From positions 1 to 11,095 of the forward strand of contig JAISIO010000106.1 of NCBI GenBank assembly GCA_031262005.1: DNA of 11,095 nt, given 5' to 3'. Position 1 is the stretch's first letter; every line of letters starts with the position of its first letter. The notes below the pieces were generated by a model. The model searched no databases. It worked only from the letters and a program-made list of their open reading frames with translations, and had not been told where the DNA came from. The stretch comes from Bacteroidales bacterium. GTDB taxonomy: Bacteria > Bacteroidota > Bacteroidia > Bacteroidales > UBA1715. Shown here piece by piece: positions 1 to 7,731 of this stretch. A program made the translations under genes and the position numbers.

Positions 1-636
1 GCTAATCCGAACATAATTGCCGATGTCGAAAAAGTATTCGATTGTTTGAAACATTCACACAAACGCTATTCTTACGAGCATCTGCTTGTATCGCCCTACG
101 ATATGCGTTCCGCAATAAACACTATGCTGAATACCGAAATTGAACAGGCACAGAAAGGAAAACAAGCATATTTTTACGGAAAATTCAACTCGCTTACCGA
201 TGAAGAAATAATACAACAAATGTACAAAGCAAGCCAAGCCGGCGTAACCATTCGTTTGATTATTCGTGGATCCTGCTGCCTGAAACCGCACATTGAAGGA
301 CTGAGCGAACATATTGAAATTCACAGCATTGTTGATAGTTATTTGGAGCACGCACGCATGATAATTCACGCCAATGGCGGCAACGAAAAAAGCTATATTT
401 TGAGTGCCGACCTTATGGCTCGCAATTTAGACCGCCGTGTAGAAGTGGCTGTGCCTATTTTGGACAAAGCCATACACCAAACGCTGTGCGACATATTCCG
501 CCTGCAATGGCACGACAACGTAAAAGCTCGTCTGCTGACCGATACTAAAGAAAATAGCTACTATCGAGGGAAAGGCAGGGAAAAAATTCGCAGTCAAAAC
601 GATTTGTACGACTATTTTTTAACGAAAAACAACTAA
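1..636 (+). CDS. ppk1: Polyphosphate kinase 1, C-terminal part (5' end outside window)
   Basis: The frame is open from base 1 and ends at TAA 634-636, so about 211 C-terminal residues are present and the true start lies upstream. The visible region is the C-terminal catalytic, phospholipase D-like part of Ppk1, which reversibly transfers the gamma-phosphate of ATP onto inorganic polyphosphate. Recognisable blocks are HLLVSPYDMR, the RLIIRGSCCL block and, exactly 28 residues after its arginine, the histidine of SYLEHARM. That spacing matches Arg564 and the autophosphorylated His592 of E. coli Ppk1. The segment ADLMARNLDRRVEVAVPILD is also typical of the family. What is seen: both active-site blocks are intact and the C-terminus is normal, so this is a gene cut by the window edge, not a pseudogene. 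It is followed by a 224-bp gap and then queH on the same strand. No clear U-tailed terminator follows it. Confidence 0.95.
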   Translation, partial: ANPNIIADVEKVFDCLKHSHKRYSYEHLLVSPYDMRSAINTMLNTEIEQAQKGKQAYFYGKFNSLTDEEIIQQMYKASQAGVTIRLIIRGSCCLKPHIEGLSEHIEIHSIVDSYLEHARMIIHANGGNEKSYILSADLMARNLDRRVEVAVPILDKAIHQTLCDIFRLQWHDNVKARLLTDTKENSYYRGKGREKIRSQNDLYDYFLTKNN

Positions 637-860
637 CACAGCTCGAGTTTAATTATTAATATGCTAATTGTTAATACTATAAAATTTCCCTTATTCTGGA
701 TTGCTTCACTATCACAAAAAAGCGTCATTGCGAACGATAGTGAAGCAACCGAAGCAAAGCGGAGCTCAACGAACTTAATCCAAATAAAAAAGATGTTTAT
801 AAATTACTATTAATCATTTAACAATCCAATACTAATCAAACTCAGATTAACATAACTCAA
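637..860. other. Intergenic gap between ppk1 and queH
   Basis: This 224-bp AT-rich gap holds a palindromic dispersed-type repeat (698-773) and otherwise only low-complexity AT-rich sequence. I found no ORF of note, no RNA gene and no perfect TAnnTTTG promoter element on the + strand, so the queH promoter is not identified. The sequence just before queH has no Shine-Dalgarno motif. Confidence 0.6.
698..773. repeat. Palindromic CGTCATTGCGAACG-type interspersed repeat
   Basis: TTGCTTCACTATC at 701-713 is the exact reverse complement of GATAGTGAAGCAA at 736-748. This gives a 13-bp perfect stem with a 22-nt loop. The right arm lies within the phrase CGTCATTGCGAACGATAGTG (723-742). That resembles a CGTCATTGCGAGCGAAGCGAAGCAATCC-like sequence that I recall as a dispersed intergenic repeat in several bacterial phyla. 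No U-tract follows, so it is unlikely to be an intrinsic terminator. Whether this genome has many copies cannot be seen from one window. Confidence 0.6.
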
Positions 861-1412
861 ATGATACACACACACAATACACATTCCGAACAAAAACCAC
901 TGCTACTCCACTCCTGCTGCGCTCCCTGCGCATCGGCATCGGTTGAACAACTGCTTGCAGTCGGTCGACAGGTTGAGTTATTTTACTATATGCCAAGCAT
1001 TTACTCTTACGAGGAATATTGTAAACGGCTTGAATCGTTAGAAATTTTAGCTCGCTATTTTCAATTGCAATTACATGTAGGCGAATATGAACACAGCAAG
1101 TGGCTTGCTGCCATACGTGGTTTAGAGGCTGAAAAAGAAGGCGGCGCTCGCTGTTTTTCGTGTTACGAATTTGTCTTGCACGCTACGCACAAAAAAGCTC
1201 AGGAGTTAGATTTCGACAGTTTTTCAACTACACTCTCAATCAGCCCATACAAAAATGCCGTAAAAATCAACGAAATAGGTTGTCGTTACCAAGGGTTTGA
1301 GTTTTTCGATTTCAAACAAAACAACGGATACCGACGAAGCATTGAACTGAGTAAAAAACTTGGACTGTATCGACAAAAATTTTGCGCCTGCGAATTTTCA
1401 AAATCGAAGTAA
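861..1412 (+). CDS. queH: Epoxyqueuosine reductase QueH
   Basis: This 183-residue protein has the full QueH (former DUF208) pattern. QueH carries out the last step of queuosine synthesis, reducing epoxyqueuosine to queuosine in the tRNA wobble position, and is the non-homologous alternative to QueG. The cysteine sets expected for the metal centre are present: LLLHSCCAPC (C19, C20, C23), GGARCFSCYEF (C98, C101) and, near the C-terminus, YRQKFCACEF (C175, C177). The last is preceded by the family signature DFKQNNGYRRSIELSKKLGLY. Length is normal for the family and no signal peptide is present, so it is cytoplasmic. The ATG at 861 is chosen because it puts the conserved LLLHSCCAPC about 13 residues from the N-terminus. 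No Shine-Dalgarno precedes it, as is usual in Bacteroidetes. It converges on lptD, leaving only 17 bp between the two stop codons. Confidence 0.93.
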   Translation: MIHTHNTHSEQKPLLLHSCCAPCASASVEQLLAVGRQVELFYYMPSIYSYEEYCKRLESLEILARYFQLQLHVGEYEHSKWLAAIRGLEAEKEGGARCFSCYEFVLHATHKKAQELDFDSFSTTLSISPYKNAVKINEIGCRYQGFEFFDFKQNNGYRRSIELSKKLGLYRQKFCACEFSKSK

Positions 1413-1429
1413 AATCACAACTATTCGCA

Positions 1430-4078
1430 CTAAAAATACATATTTGCGCTTCTCATGGTATGTTTCACATCTTTGAGCATATCGGCTTTTACACGCAAGG
1501 TAAACTCCCATCGTTTGTTCACGCCCATAGGAACCCACGTGAAAAGCATTTCCCAGCAATGTAAATCTCTGTTAAGATTAACGGTAGTGTACGAAATTCC
1601 TTTCTGTTGAAAGTCCCAACCGGTTGAAAAATTAATTTTCCATTGTTTGCTCAGGCTGAAATTTCCACTCACGCCCAAGGTTTGCACCACAGTATTTTTA
1701 ACAGAATCCAATTGATTAAATTCGTTGTAATAATATTTACGCGGAATACTCAAATTATAACTCAGCGACACATTCCAAGGCATATCAAAATATGAGTACA
1801 CGCCAGTACGTTTGGGCACTTCATCGTTTTTTATAGGATTGAACGAATACGATGCTCCGAAATTCCAATTATCATCGGTTTTGCGCCACAGCGTTCCATA
1901 TTTGTCAAGCATAAAGGTATTGCTTCGTTGCAAGTCTTTAGTAATTCCGCTTTTCACCAATGCATATGGATCAAACGAAGCCGCATAACGAACAGAAATA
2001 CGCTGCAAAAGCGTAGTGTAACCCGAAATGGAAATGACACTCATTTTCAACGAATCGGCAGCAAAATTGTAGGAACCGCTAATACTTAAACTCTCTATCA
2101 GTTTTATTTTTTTATACCCTGTAACAGTGTCGGCTTTGCTTTTCACTTTTGCCTCTACATTATTATTGATACTGAAACTCACAGCATTTTGTCGTCCCAC
2201 ACTCGGTGCGCCAAACACTTCGTTGCCGTAATATGAATACTGACGGACATCATCGGCATTTGCACTTGCCTGATATGTACCGAAATAGCCATATTTTTGG
2301 GCACCAAAATCGGGAGTAAAACTATATGAAAGCGTTGGCGTAATTACATGACGCACCGCCTGCACATATTGATTTTTGAAACGATACATACCATATAATT
2401 TTGTAGTAGCCGAAGCTCCCGCCGAATAATTAAACACTCGAGAAAATCCCGAAATATCACGAGTTACAACACCACCGAATGTTGTATCGGTCAGCGGTTT
2501 GTTGGCGTCCCACTCCCGTATTTCTTTACTTAAATACCAGCGTTCGGTATAATTGACCGATGGTGTAACCGTTATGTGTCGAAACAAGCGAAAGTTAGTA
2601 CTTATTGGAATTTGGTGTTGAATGCCATTACGAAAATCTCTCCACGTATCACGTTTAAAAAACGAAGAATCCATTTTAGCATTCAACAAGCGATTCTGCA
2701 AATCGGCAGAATATTGAATACTGATACGATTGTAAAAACGCTCTTTTCTGCCGCTTCCGCTGCGCACTTTAAACGGTTGCTGCGCTCCCATGCTAAAACG
2801 CAAACGAGGCATTGTGAGCGAAATAGTGCTATCCAAATTATTTTGCGAATGGTCTATGGTAGCACTAAAGCGAAAGGGTGTTCCCACAAACTCCTTAGAA
2901 TATGCCACACTCGACGTAATGTTACTATTCAACATATCGTAGGTTTCATACGAATTTTGCTGCGCATGGGCTGCCGCACCAAAATTCACGCTGGCACTGA
3001 AAGTTCCGTGATTCATTGATTTCGGGTCTTGCTGGTGATTCCAACGAATATTGAATGTGGGCGATTGGCGAATTTCATCGAGTTTCAAACTTGCATACTC
3101 AAACTCTAAGCTACCGGTAAATTTATAACGGACAACATAGTTGCTGCGCAAAGTGGTGCGCCAACTTCCCAAGGTATAATAATCGCCCGTAAGCCGAATA
3201 TCAAAATAATCGCCAATACCAAAATAAAAACCTCCTTCACGGAAGAAAAATCCTTTATCTCTATCGTCGCCAAACGAAGGTACTATAATACCATTAGTAC
3301 GACCCTGAGTAATAGGAAAATAACCAAAAGGCAACACTACCGGCAAGGTTATTTCGTCAATCACTATCCATGCAGGACCAAACAAAATTTTATCATTCGG
3401 AATGACCTTTCCTTTTGAAATTTCCACATAAAAATGCGGACACCGTTCATCACACGTAGTATATTTTCCTCTATGAATGTGTATTTCTCTATCCTCATGA
3501 ATTTTTATACGTCCACCATGCAAAAAGCCTTCATTTTGCTGAGTAACCACGCCAAATGCCAAACCTTGTTTAGAACGAAAATTGTAACGCATAGAATCGG
3601 AATCGAACACATCGCTTCCATCTTTAAAAACGGGTAATCCTTCGTATTGATTAGTAAGACTATCGAACACTCCAAACGCACTCAACACATTGTTACTCAA
3701 CCCAAGTTCAATCACTTCAGCACTCAAATCTATATCTTGATACTTTATATTGCTCTCGCCAAATGTGGTTACTTGCTTTGAATTTACTTCAAAAACTATA
3801 GAATCGGCGGCAGTATAATCAACTCGCGCATCAATTGCTTTCGATGTGGAATGCGGTGCGTCCGACGTAGTGGCAGCAATCGTATCCGCTTCGGGTGTAC
3901 TAACGGTGGGCAACGTGTCATTCTGAGCAAAAACACTCTGTTGCAAACAGAGCCACAAACACAACGTAAAAAAATATTTACAATATTTGTAGTGATTAAC
4001 AAGTTTATATGTTACTTTTGTAATCAAATTGTGCTTTTTCTTTTCCTCGGCAAAAGTAATGAGAAAAATTAAATACAC
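1430..4078 (-). CDS. lptD: LptD-like (OstA-family) LPS-assembly outer-membrane protein
   Basis: A large (up to 882 aa) outer-membrane beta-barrel of the Bacteroidetes LptD type, predicted to insert lipopolysaccharide into the outer leaflet as the endpoint of the Lpt bridge. Seen in the sequence: a hydrophobic signal peptide ending SVFAQ (cleavage after about residue 51), and a Thr/Ala/Asp-rich linker (52-88). Next comes an OstA/LptA-like beta-jellyroll region (about 90-235) with GKYTTCDERCPHFYVE and two cysteines (C209, C213). The junction LPVVLPFGYFPITQGRTNG (about 245-263) leads into a long alternating polar/aromatic barrel, and the protein ends in phenylalanine (NMYF), as BAM substrates do. 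Start: no ATG exists in frame before the signal peptide. The longest frame opens at GTG 4078, but a TTG at 4027 (residue 18) gives a cleaner signal peptide. It also lies just downstream of a minus-strand promoter-like octamer at 4051-4058, so I prefer TTG. Divergent from the amidase gene. It could be named only as OstA-family, but the architecture makes LptD likely. Confidence 0.88.
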   Translation of the reverse strand: MYLIFLITFAEEKKKHNLITKVTYKLVNHYKYCKYFFTLCLWLCLQQSVFAQNDTLPTVSTPEADTIAATTSDAPHSTSKAIDARVDYTAADSIVFEVNSKQVTTFGESNIKYQDIDLSAEVIELGLSNNVLSAFGVFDSLTNQYEGLPVFKDGSDVFDSDSMRYNFRSKQGLAFGVVTQQNEGFLHGGRIKIHEDREIHIHRGKYTTCDERCPHFYVEISKGKVIPNDKILFGPAWIVIDEITLPVVLPFGYFPITQGRTNGIIVPSFGDDRDKGFFFREGGFYFGIGDYFDIRLTGDYYTLGSWRTTLRSNYVVRYKFTGSLEFEYASLKLDEIRQSPTFNIRWNHQQDPKSMNHGTFSASVNFGAAAHAQQNSYETYDMLNSNITSSVAYSKEFVGTPFRFSATIDHSQNNLDSTISLTMPRLRFSMGAQQPFKVRSGSGRKERFYNRISIQYSADLQNRLLNAKMDSSFFKRDTWRDFRNGIQHQIPISTNFRLFRHITVTPSVNYTERWYLSKEIREWDANKPLTDTTFGGVVTRDISGFSRVFNYSAGASATTKLYGMYRFKNQYVQAVRHVITPTLSYSFTPDFGAQKYGYFGTYQASANADDVRQYSYYGNEVFGAPSVGRQNAVSFSINNNVEAKVKSKADTVTGYKKIKLIESLSISGSYNFAADSLKMSVISISGYTTLLQRISVRYAASFDPYALVKSGITKDLQRSNTFMLDKYGTLWRKTDDNWNFGASYSFNPIKNDEVPKRTGVYSYFDMPWNVSLSYNLSIPRKYYYNEFNQLDSVKNTVVQTLGVSGNFSLSKQWKINFSTGWDFQQKGISYTTVNLNRDLHCWEMLFTWVPMGVNKRWEFTLRVKADMLKDVKHTMRSANMYF
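3986..4020 (+). promoter_or_regulatory. Candidate promoter for the amidase-mlaD unit
   Basis: TTTG at 3986-3989 and TACTTTTG at 4013-4020 are separated by 23 nt. This fits the Bacteroidetes sigma-ABfr consensus TTTG-N(17-23)-TAnnTTTG at the long end of the range. Transcription would start near 4027, giving a leader of about 66 nt before the amidase ATG. The promoter lies inside the 5' coding part of lptD on the opposite strand. Confidence 0.5.
4051..4058 (-). promoter_or_regulatory. Candidate -7 element for lptD (TACTTTTG on minus strand)
   Basis: CAAAAGTA on the + strand reads TACTTTTG on the minus strand, a perfect Bacteroidetes TAnnTTTG -7 element, followed by CC. Transcription would start near 4044, leaving a short leader before the TTG codon at 4027. 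No TTG/TTTG -33 element lies at the expected 17-23 nt upstream, which lowers confidence. If it is real, the GTG at 4078 would be upstream of the transcript and could not be the start. Confidence 0.4.
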
Positions 4079-4092
4079 ACCATAAAATAGCT

Positions 4093-5442
4093 ATGACAAT
4101 TACACTATTATTAAGAAATAATGCACAAAAGGCTAAAAAACGTGCTTTACTGTGTATCTTCTCTGCTTTATTCTGTATTGCCCCAACTATAATTTTCGGA
4201 CAGAGTGCCTACACATTGCGCACCGTAGTAATTGATGCCGGACACGGTGGAAAAGATCCCGGAGCTGTTGGAAAAAAAGCAAAAGAGAAAGATTTAACGC
4301 TTGCAATGGCTCTCAAAACCGGAAAACTTATTAAAGACAACTTTCCATCGGTCAATGTAATTTACACGCGCCAAACCGATGAATTTGTAGAACTCTATCG
4401 CCGTGCCGAAATTGCCAATCGAGCCAATGCCGATTTATTTATTTCTATTCACGTGAATGCTAGCACCAACATTGTAGCCAGCGGCACCGATTCGTGGATA
4501 ATGGGTTTGTCAAAATCAAATGCAAATTTAGAAGTTGCCAAACGTGAAAATAAAGTAATTGGCGTAGAGGCAGATAATGTTGATCAATATAAAGGGTTCT
4601 CTGCAGACGATACGGAATCTATCATTATTTACACCATGATGCAAAGTGCCAATCTGGAACATAGCGGAAATTTAGCAGCTCTGTGCCAAACGGAATTTCG
4701 CGACAAAGTGGGAAGAAAAGACCGTGGTGTACACACTGCACCGTTCTTAGTATTGTGGCAAACTACCATGCCAAGCGTATTGATTGAAACAGGTTTTATA
4801 AGTAATGCCGAAGAAGAAGCCTATTTGATGACTAACGAAGGGCAAACAGCGTTATCGGAGGCTATTTACCGTGCTTTTGCAAATTACAAATCGAACATTG
4901 AAACCAAATCGAACGTGAAAGTGGCACAACAGGCAACTTCAACCATGCGACCGAGAGAAACCCCAAAACCGGAAGAGAAAAAAGAAGAGCCGCAAAAAGT
5001 AACGGTTTCCGAACAACCGGAAGTTATGCTACCTCCTACTACGCCAACACGCCAACCGGGTGGTCAAGCACAAGCAAATGAGGTATTTGTACCTCGTGAA
5101 GTAACGCCACAAGCAAAACCAACAACGCCCGCTCCGCAAAAGCAAACACCCCCAGCAAACGTTGCTCGCACAGCATCAAACAATTCCATATATTACAGCA
5201 TACAAATTATAGCATCGAAAACCGAAATTGCACCAACATCAAACAGATTCAAAGGAATACGCAATGTATATGCAATTTCCGAAGATGGCTTGTATAAATA
5301 CAATGTGGGAAAAACCGCAACATACGCCGAAATTACACAAATTCAGCAACAAGTGAAAACGCAATTTCCCGACTCGTTTGTTGTAGCCCGCAAAGGCAAC
5401 ACTCGGATTCCTTTGGGTGATGCAAGAAAAATTACAAATTAA
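4093..5442 (+). CDS. Secreted N-acetylmuramoyl-L-alanine amidase (Amidase_3) with C-terminal SPOR-like domain
   Basis: A 449-residue zinc amidase that cleaves the bond between MurNAc and the stem peptide of peptidoglycan. It has a basic N-terminus followed by a hydrophobic segment (about 19-35, ending TIIFGQS) that acts as a signal peptide, so it works in the periplasm. The Amidase_3 domain (about 43-268) carries the zinc ligands and catalytic residues: H51 in VVIDAGHGG, E65 in KEKDL, H120 in LFISIHVNAS and E232 in PSVLIETGFISN. A Pro/Gln/Thr-rich linker (about 275-362) leads to a C-terminal SPOR-like region (about 365-435: IYYSIQIIAS, then YKYNVGKTATYAEI). Such domains bind denuded septal glycan, which suggests a role in cell division or daughter-cell separation (AmiC-like). 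It is upstream of mlaD with 63 bp between them, probably co-transcribed, and divergent from lptD. All catalytic residues are present. The exact Ami paralogue cannot be assigned from sequence alone. Confidence 0.93.
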   Translation: MTITLLLRNNAQKAKKRALLCIFSALFCIAPTIIFGQSAYTLRTVVIDAGHGGKDPGAVGKKAKEKDLTLAMALKTGKLIKDNFPSVNVIYTRQTDEFVELYRRAEIANRANADLFISIHVNASTNIVASGTDSWIMGLSKSNANLEVAKRENKVIGVEADNVDQYKGFSADDTESIIIYTMMQSANLEHSGNLAALCQTEFRDKVGRKDRGVHTAPFLVLWQTTMPSVLIETGFISNAEEEAYLMTNEGQTALSEAIYRAFANYKSNIETKSNVKVAQQATSTMRPRETPKPEEKKEEPQKVTVSEQPEVMLPPTTPTRQPGGQAQANEVFVPREVTPQAKPTTPAPQKQTPPANVARTASNNSIYYSIQIIASKTEIAPTSNRFKGIRNVYAISEDGLYKYNVGKTATYAEITQIQQQVKTQFPDSFVVARKGNTRIPLGDARKITN

Positions 5443-5505
5443 ATATCAAAAAAACAGGGTACAAGGCAATGTCAATAGAATGCCTCGCCCCTCAAATGTG
5501 AAAAT

Positions 5506-6486
5506 ATGAAAAAAGACAAAGCAATAATTGTAGGATTATTAGTAGTAATAGTGTTAGCGATTCTCTTCTGGGGATTAAATTTTTTGAAAGGTAGAAATGT
5601 GTTTGCCAAAGAAAAAACATACTACGCAGTGTATGAAGAAATTAGCGGTTTACAAACCAACACCGGCGTTTATCTACGAGGTTTCAAAGTAGGACAAGTG
5701 CGTTCCATTCGTTTTACATCGTCAGCCTACGACCGCATTATTGTAGAATTAGCCATTGCCGACGATGTGCTACTACCCCAAAATACCACTGCCTGCATTT
5801 TCAGTTCCGATATTATGGGAACAAAATCTATTGATTTGATTTTCCCCGACGAACGCACATCGCAGTATGTGTCAGCTAACGACACACTGACAGCCTCAGT
5901 GGAAGACGGAATTATAGACCAAGTGCGTATGGAAATTGCGCCCTACAAAGCGCAAATTGATGAAATTATGCAATCAACGCTTTCCACTATTGAACAGTTG
6001 AAATTACTTGTGAATAAAAATACTGCTGCCTCTATTCACAAAAGTTTGGCAAATTTGCAAGATGCCATTACTGCCGTGCAACACGCTGCTCACAGTGCCG
6101 ACAACGTACTTTCGGACAATAGCGAAAACCTAAGTAACATACTAAGCAATGTGAGCAATCTTTCACAAACCCTGAATAACAAAAGCGAAAAAATCAACCG
6201 TGTTATTGACAATTTAGACGTGTTTGCCGATTCGCTCAGCCAAGCAAACGTACATTCGCTCATAAATAATGCCGAAGCAACAACTGCCGAATTACAACAA
6301 ATAACACAAAAAATTAACAGTGGCGAGGGTACTTTGGGCGCACTCATGAACGACAAAAATTTGTACGAAAATTTAGAAAACACATCGTCTCAATTAAACA
6401 AACTGTTGATTGATGTTCAAAAAAATCCGAAACGATATGTTTCATTCCCTATCTTCGGACGAAAAACGAACAACGAGGAAAAGTAG
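5506..6486 (+). CDS. mlaD: MlaD-family (MCE domain) lipid-transport protein
   Basis: A 326-residue inner-membrane-anchored MCE protein, the periplasmic substrate-binding ring of Mla-type ABC lipid transporters that move phospholipid between inner and outer membranes. The sequence shows a single N-terminal transmembrane helix (about 7-27) and an MCE domain (about 38-114) with the signature GVYLRGFKVGQV and the SSDIMGTKSIDL strand. A long helical, Asn/Ser/Leu-rich coiled-coil tail (about 130-305) ends GEGTLGALMNDKNLYENLENT and then a basic C-terminus. This tail arrangement is common in Bacteroidetes MCE proteins. The gene directly follows the amidase on the same strand, an arrangement I recall as recurrent in the phylum, and the nearby lptD strengthens an envelope role. 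The ATPase and permease (MlaF/MlaE) are not in the window. Start ATG 5506 is well placed just before the membrane helix. The stop codon overlaps a dispersed repeat and is followed by a terminator. Confidence 0.9.
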   Translation: MKKDKAIIVGLLVVIVLAILFWGLNFLKGRNVFAKEKTYYAVYEEISGLQTNTGVYLRGFKVGQVRSIRFTSSAYDRIIVELAIADDVLLPQNTTACIFSSDIMGTKSIDLIFPDERTSQYVSANDTLTASVEDGIIDQVRMEIAPYKAQIDEIMQSTLSTIEQLKLLVNKNTAASIHKSLANLQDAITAVQHAAHSADNVLSDNSENLSNILSNVSNLSQTLNNKSEKINRVIDNLDVFADSLSQANVHSLINNAEATTAELQQITQKINSGEGTLGALMNDKNLYENLENTSSQLNKLLIDVQKNPKRYVSFPIFGRKTNNEEK

Positions 6487-6565
6487 TGATTAGAGTTTAG
6501 TTAATAGAGTGTAGAGTTTAGTTAATAATGGTTAATGGTTAAAGATTAGTAAATAGAGTATAGTA
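6484..6565 (+). repeat. AT-rich TAGAGTTTAG-type repeat cluster after mlaD
   Basis: TAGAGTTTAGTTAATA occurs exactly twice (6491-6506 and 6512-6527, 21-bp period) and degenerates further to the right. The 17-mer TAGTGATTAGAGTTTAG at 6484-6500 recurs exactly in reverse complement at 7842-7858, on the far side of era. It begins at the mlaD stop codon. It appears to be a dispersed, noncoding repeat family. Confidence 0.75.
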
Positions 6566-6607
6566 ATAAGCCTGCACAATCACTTGATTTTGCAGGCTTA
6601 TTGTTTT
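6565..6607 (+). terminator. Intrinsic terminator after mlaD (possibly bidirectional)
   Basis: AATAAGCCTGCA (6565-6576) pairs perfectly with TGCAGGCTTATT (6591-6602), a 12-bp stem with a 14-nt loop followed by GTTTT. It lies between the convergent genes mlaD and era. Read on the minus strand the stem is also followed by a moderately T-rich stretch, so it may end era transcription too. Confidence 0.85.
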
Positions 6608-6659
6608 AAAACTTTTTTGATTTTGTTGCAAAGCTCGCATTCAAACTAATCATTAATCA

Positions 6660-7550
6660 CTAATTATTATAGCCAAACTGCTTCAACAATTTTTCATTAT
6701 CGCGCCAGTCTTTACTTACTTTCACAAAGAGTTCCAAATGCACAGGTTTTTGCACAAATGCCTCAATATCTTTGCGTGATTCTATGCCAAGTTTTTTTAT
6801 ACCGGCTCCTTTGCTACCTATAATTATACCCTTTTGCGAATCGCGAGCGACTAAAATTACCGCTCGAATTATATCACGAGTTTCGCCTTCTTCATAGCTA
6901 TCTACCACCACTTCTACCGAGTACGGAATTTCCTTTTGATACAACAATAGAATTTTTTCACGAATAATTTCCGACACAAAAAAACGAGTTGGTTTGTCTG
7001 TTAATGTATCTTTGTCGTAATACGGTTCGCCTTCAGGCAAAAGTTCAACAATACGTTTGAGAATATATTCCGTATTAAACGTGTTCAAAGCCGAACAAGG
7101 AATAATTTCAGCCTGCGGCAAACGCTCTTCCCATTGTTCCACAAGTGTTACCAATTGTTCTTGTGTTGTAAGGTCTATTTTGTTTAAAATTAATAATATA
7201 GGAGTGTATTTTTTCTTGATTTTCGCTAAAAATTCCTCGTTTTTATCGGCGGTTTCCAACACATCGGTTATATACACAATCACGTCAGCATCTACAAGTG
7301 CCGATTCCGAAAATTTCAACATACTTTCCTGTAATTTATACGCTGGTTTGAGCACACCGGGAGTATCGGAAAATACAATTTGATAATCGTCGGCATTGAG
7401 AATACCCACAATTCGGTGCCGTGTGGTTTGCGATTTATTAGTAACTATCGACAAGCGTTCGCCCACCAATTCGTTCATAAGCGTTGATTTCCCAACATTG
7501 GGATTGCCTACAATATTTACAAATCCCGATTTATGTTTTGTTTGTGTCAT
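6660..7550 (-). CDS. era: GTPase Era (ribosome assembly)
   Basis: A 296-residue Era GTPase, the usual full length. Era binds the 3' end of 16S rRNA and assists maturation of the 30S subunit. GTPase motifs in order: G1 GNPNVGKST (15-23), switch I region with SQTTRH (40-45), G3 DTPG (62-65), G4 NKID (123-126) and G5 CSAL (152-155). A C-terminal KH RNA-binding domain follows (about 200-275), with its GSKGAG loop (245-250) and the Era-typical KKLGIESRKDIEAF. The N-terminal MTQTKHKSGFVNIVG gives the usual short lead to the P-loop, supporting ATG 7550. The gene is divergent from the trp operon and convergent with mlaD. A possible -7 element (TAGTTTTG on the minus strand, 7569-7576) lies just upstream. 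No gene follows it on the same strand within the gap. Confidence 0.97.
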   Translation of the reverse strand: MTQTKHKSGFVNIVGNPNVGKSTLMNELVGERLSIVTNKSQTTRHRIVGILNADDYQIVFSDTPGVLKPAYKLQESMLKFSESALVDADVIVYITDVLETADKNEEFLAKIKKKYTPILLILNKIDLTTQEQLVTLVEQWEERLPQAEIIPCSALNTFNTEYILKRIVELLPEGEPYYDKDTLTDKPTRFFVSEIIREKILLLYQKEIPYSVEVVVDSYEEGETRDIIRAVILVARDSQKGIIIGSKGAGIKKLGIESRKDIEAFVQKPVHLELFVKVSKDWRDNEKLLKQFGYNN

Positions 7551-7568
7551 ACAAAAAATTTATTTGAG

Positions 7569-7576
7569 CAAAACTA
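7569..7576 (-). promoter_or_regulatory. Candidate -7 element for era
   Basis: CAAAACTA on the + strand reads TAGTTTTG on the minus strand, matching TAnnTTTG. A start point near 7562 would give a roughly 12-nt leader before the era ATG. The nearest TTG on the minus strand is about 26 nt upstream, slightly longer than ideal, so support is weak. Confidence 0.35.
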
Positions 7577-7596
7577 TTAAATTTTTTTCGATTTAT

Positions 7597-7626
7597 TTTG
7601 TACAATAAAAAATAACTCTATATTTG
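7597..7626 (+). promoter_or_regulatory. trp operon promoter
   Basis: TTTG (7597-7600), an 18-nt spacer and TATATTTG (7619-7626, followed by C) match the Bacteroidetes TTTG-N(17-23)-TAnnTTTG consensus exactly. The expected start near 7633 is about 13 nt before the leader-peptide ATG. The promoter drives the attenuator and, when that reads through, trpB and the downstream genes. Confidence 0.75.
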
Positions 7627-7645
7627 CAAAAAATAAAACACAAAA

Positions 7646-7693
7646 ATGACAATTTCAAACAAATATTGGTGGCGCAACTTGCAACTCTCATAG
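7646..7693 (+). CDS. trpL: trp leader peptide (two tandem Trp codons)
   Basis: ATG 7646 opens a 15-codon reading frame encoding MTISNKYWWRNLQLS and ending at TAG 7691-7693. Tandem TGG codons sit at 7667-7672 (residues 8 and 9). Tryptophan is rare, so WW in a 15-residue peptide between the promoter and a terminator, just ahead of trpB, is strong evidence for a regulatory leader. Its product has no other expected role: what matters is the position of the translating ribosome. The stop codon abuts the 5' arm of the antiterminator, as attenuation requires. It is too short for usual gene callers. The symbol is used by analogy with E. coli trpL, and homology is not implied. Confidence 0.85.
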   Translation: MTISNKYWWRNLQLS

Positions 7694-7731
7694 TCGTAAG
7701 CACGCTGCCTATTTGTAATATATACCAAAAC

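Noticed and set aside
1413..1429. Shared terminator between the convergent queH and lptD
   Set aside because: Only 17 bp lie between the stop codons and I found no stem-loop there.
2576..3019. 147-codon open frame on the plus strand
   Set aside because: It lies wholly inside the lptD barrel on the opposite strand, with no promoter or family features.
5464..5485. Possible hairpin AGGCA/TGCCT between the amidase and mlaD
   Set aside because: The stem is only 5 bp around a 12-nt loop with no U-run, so it is too weak to call as a terminator or regulatory site.
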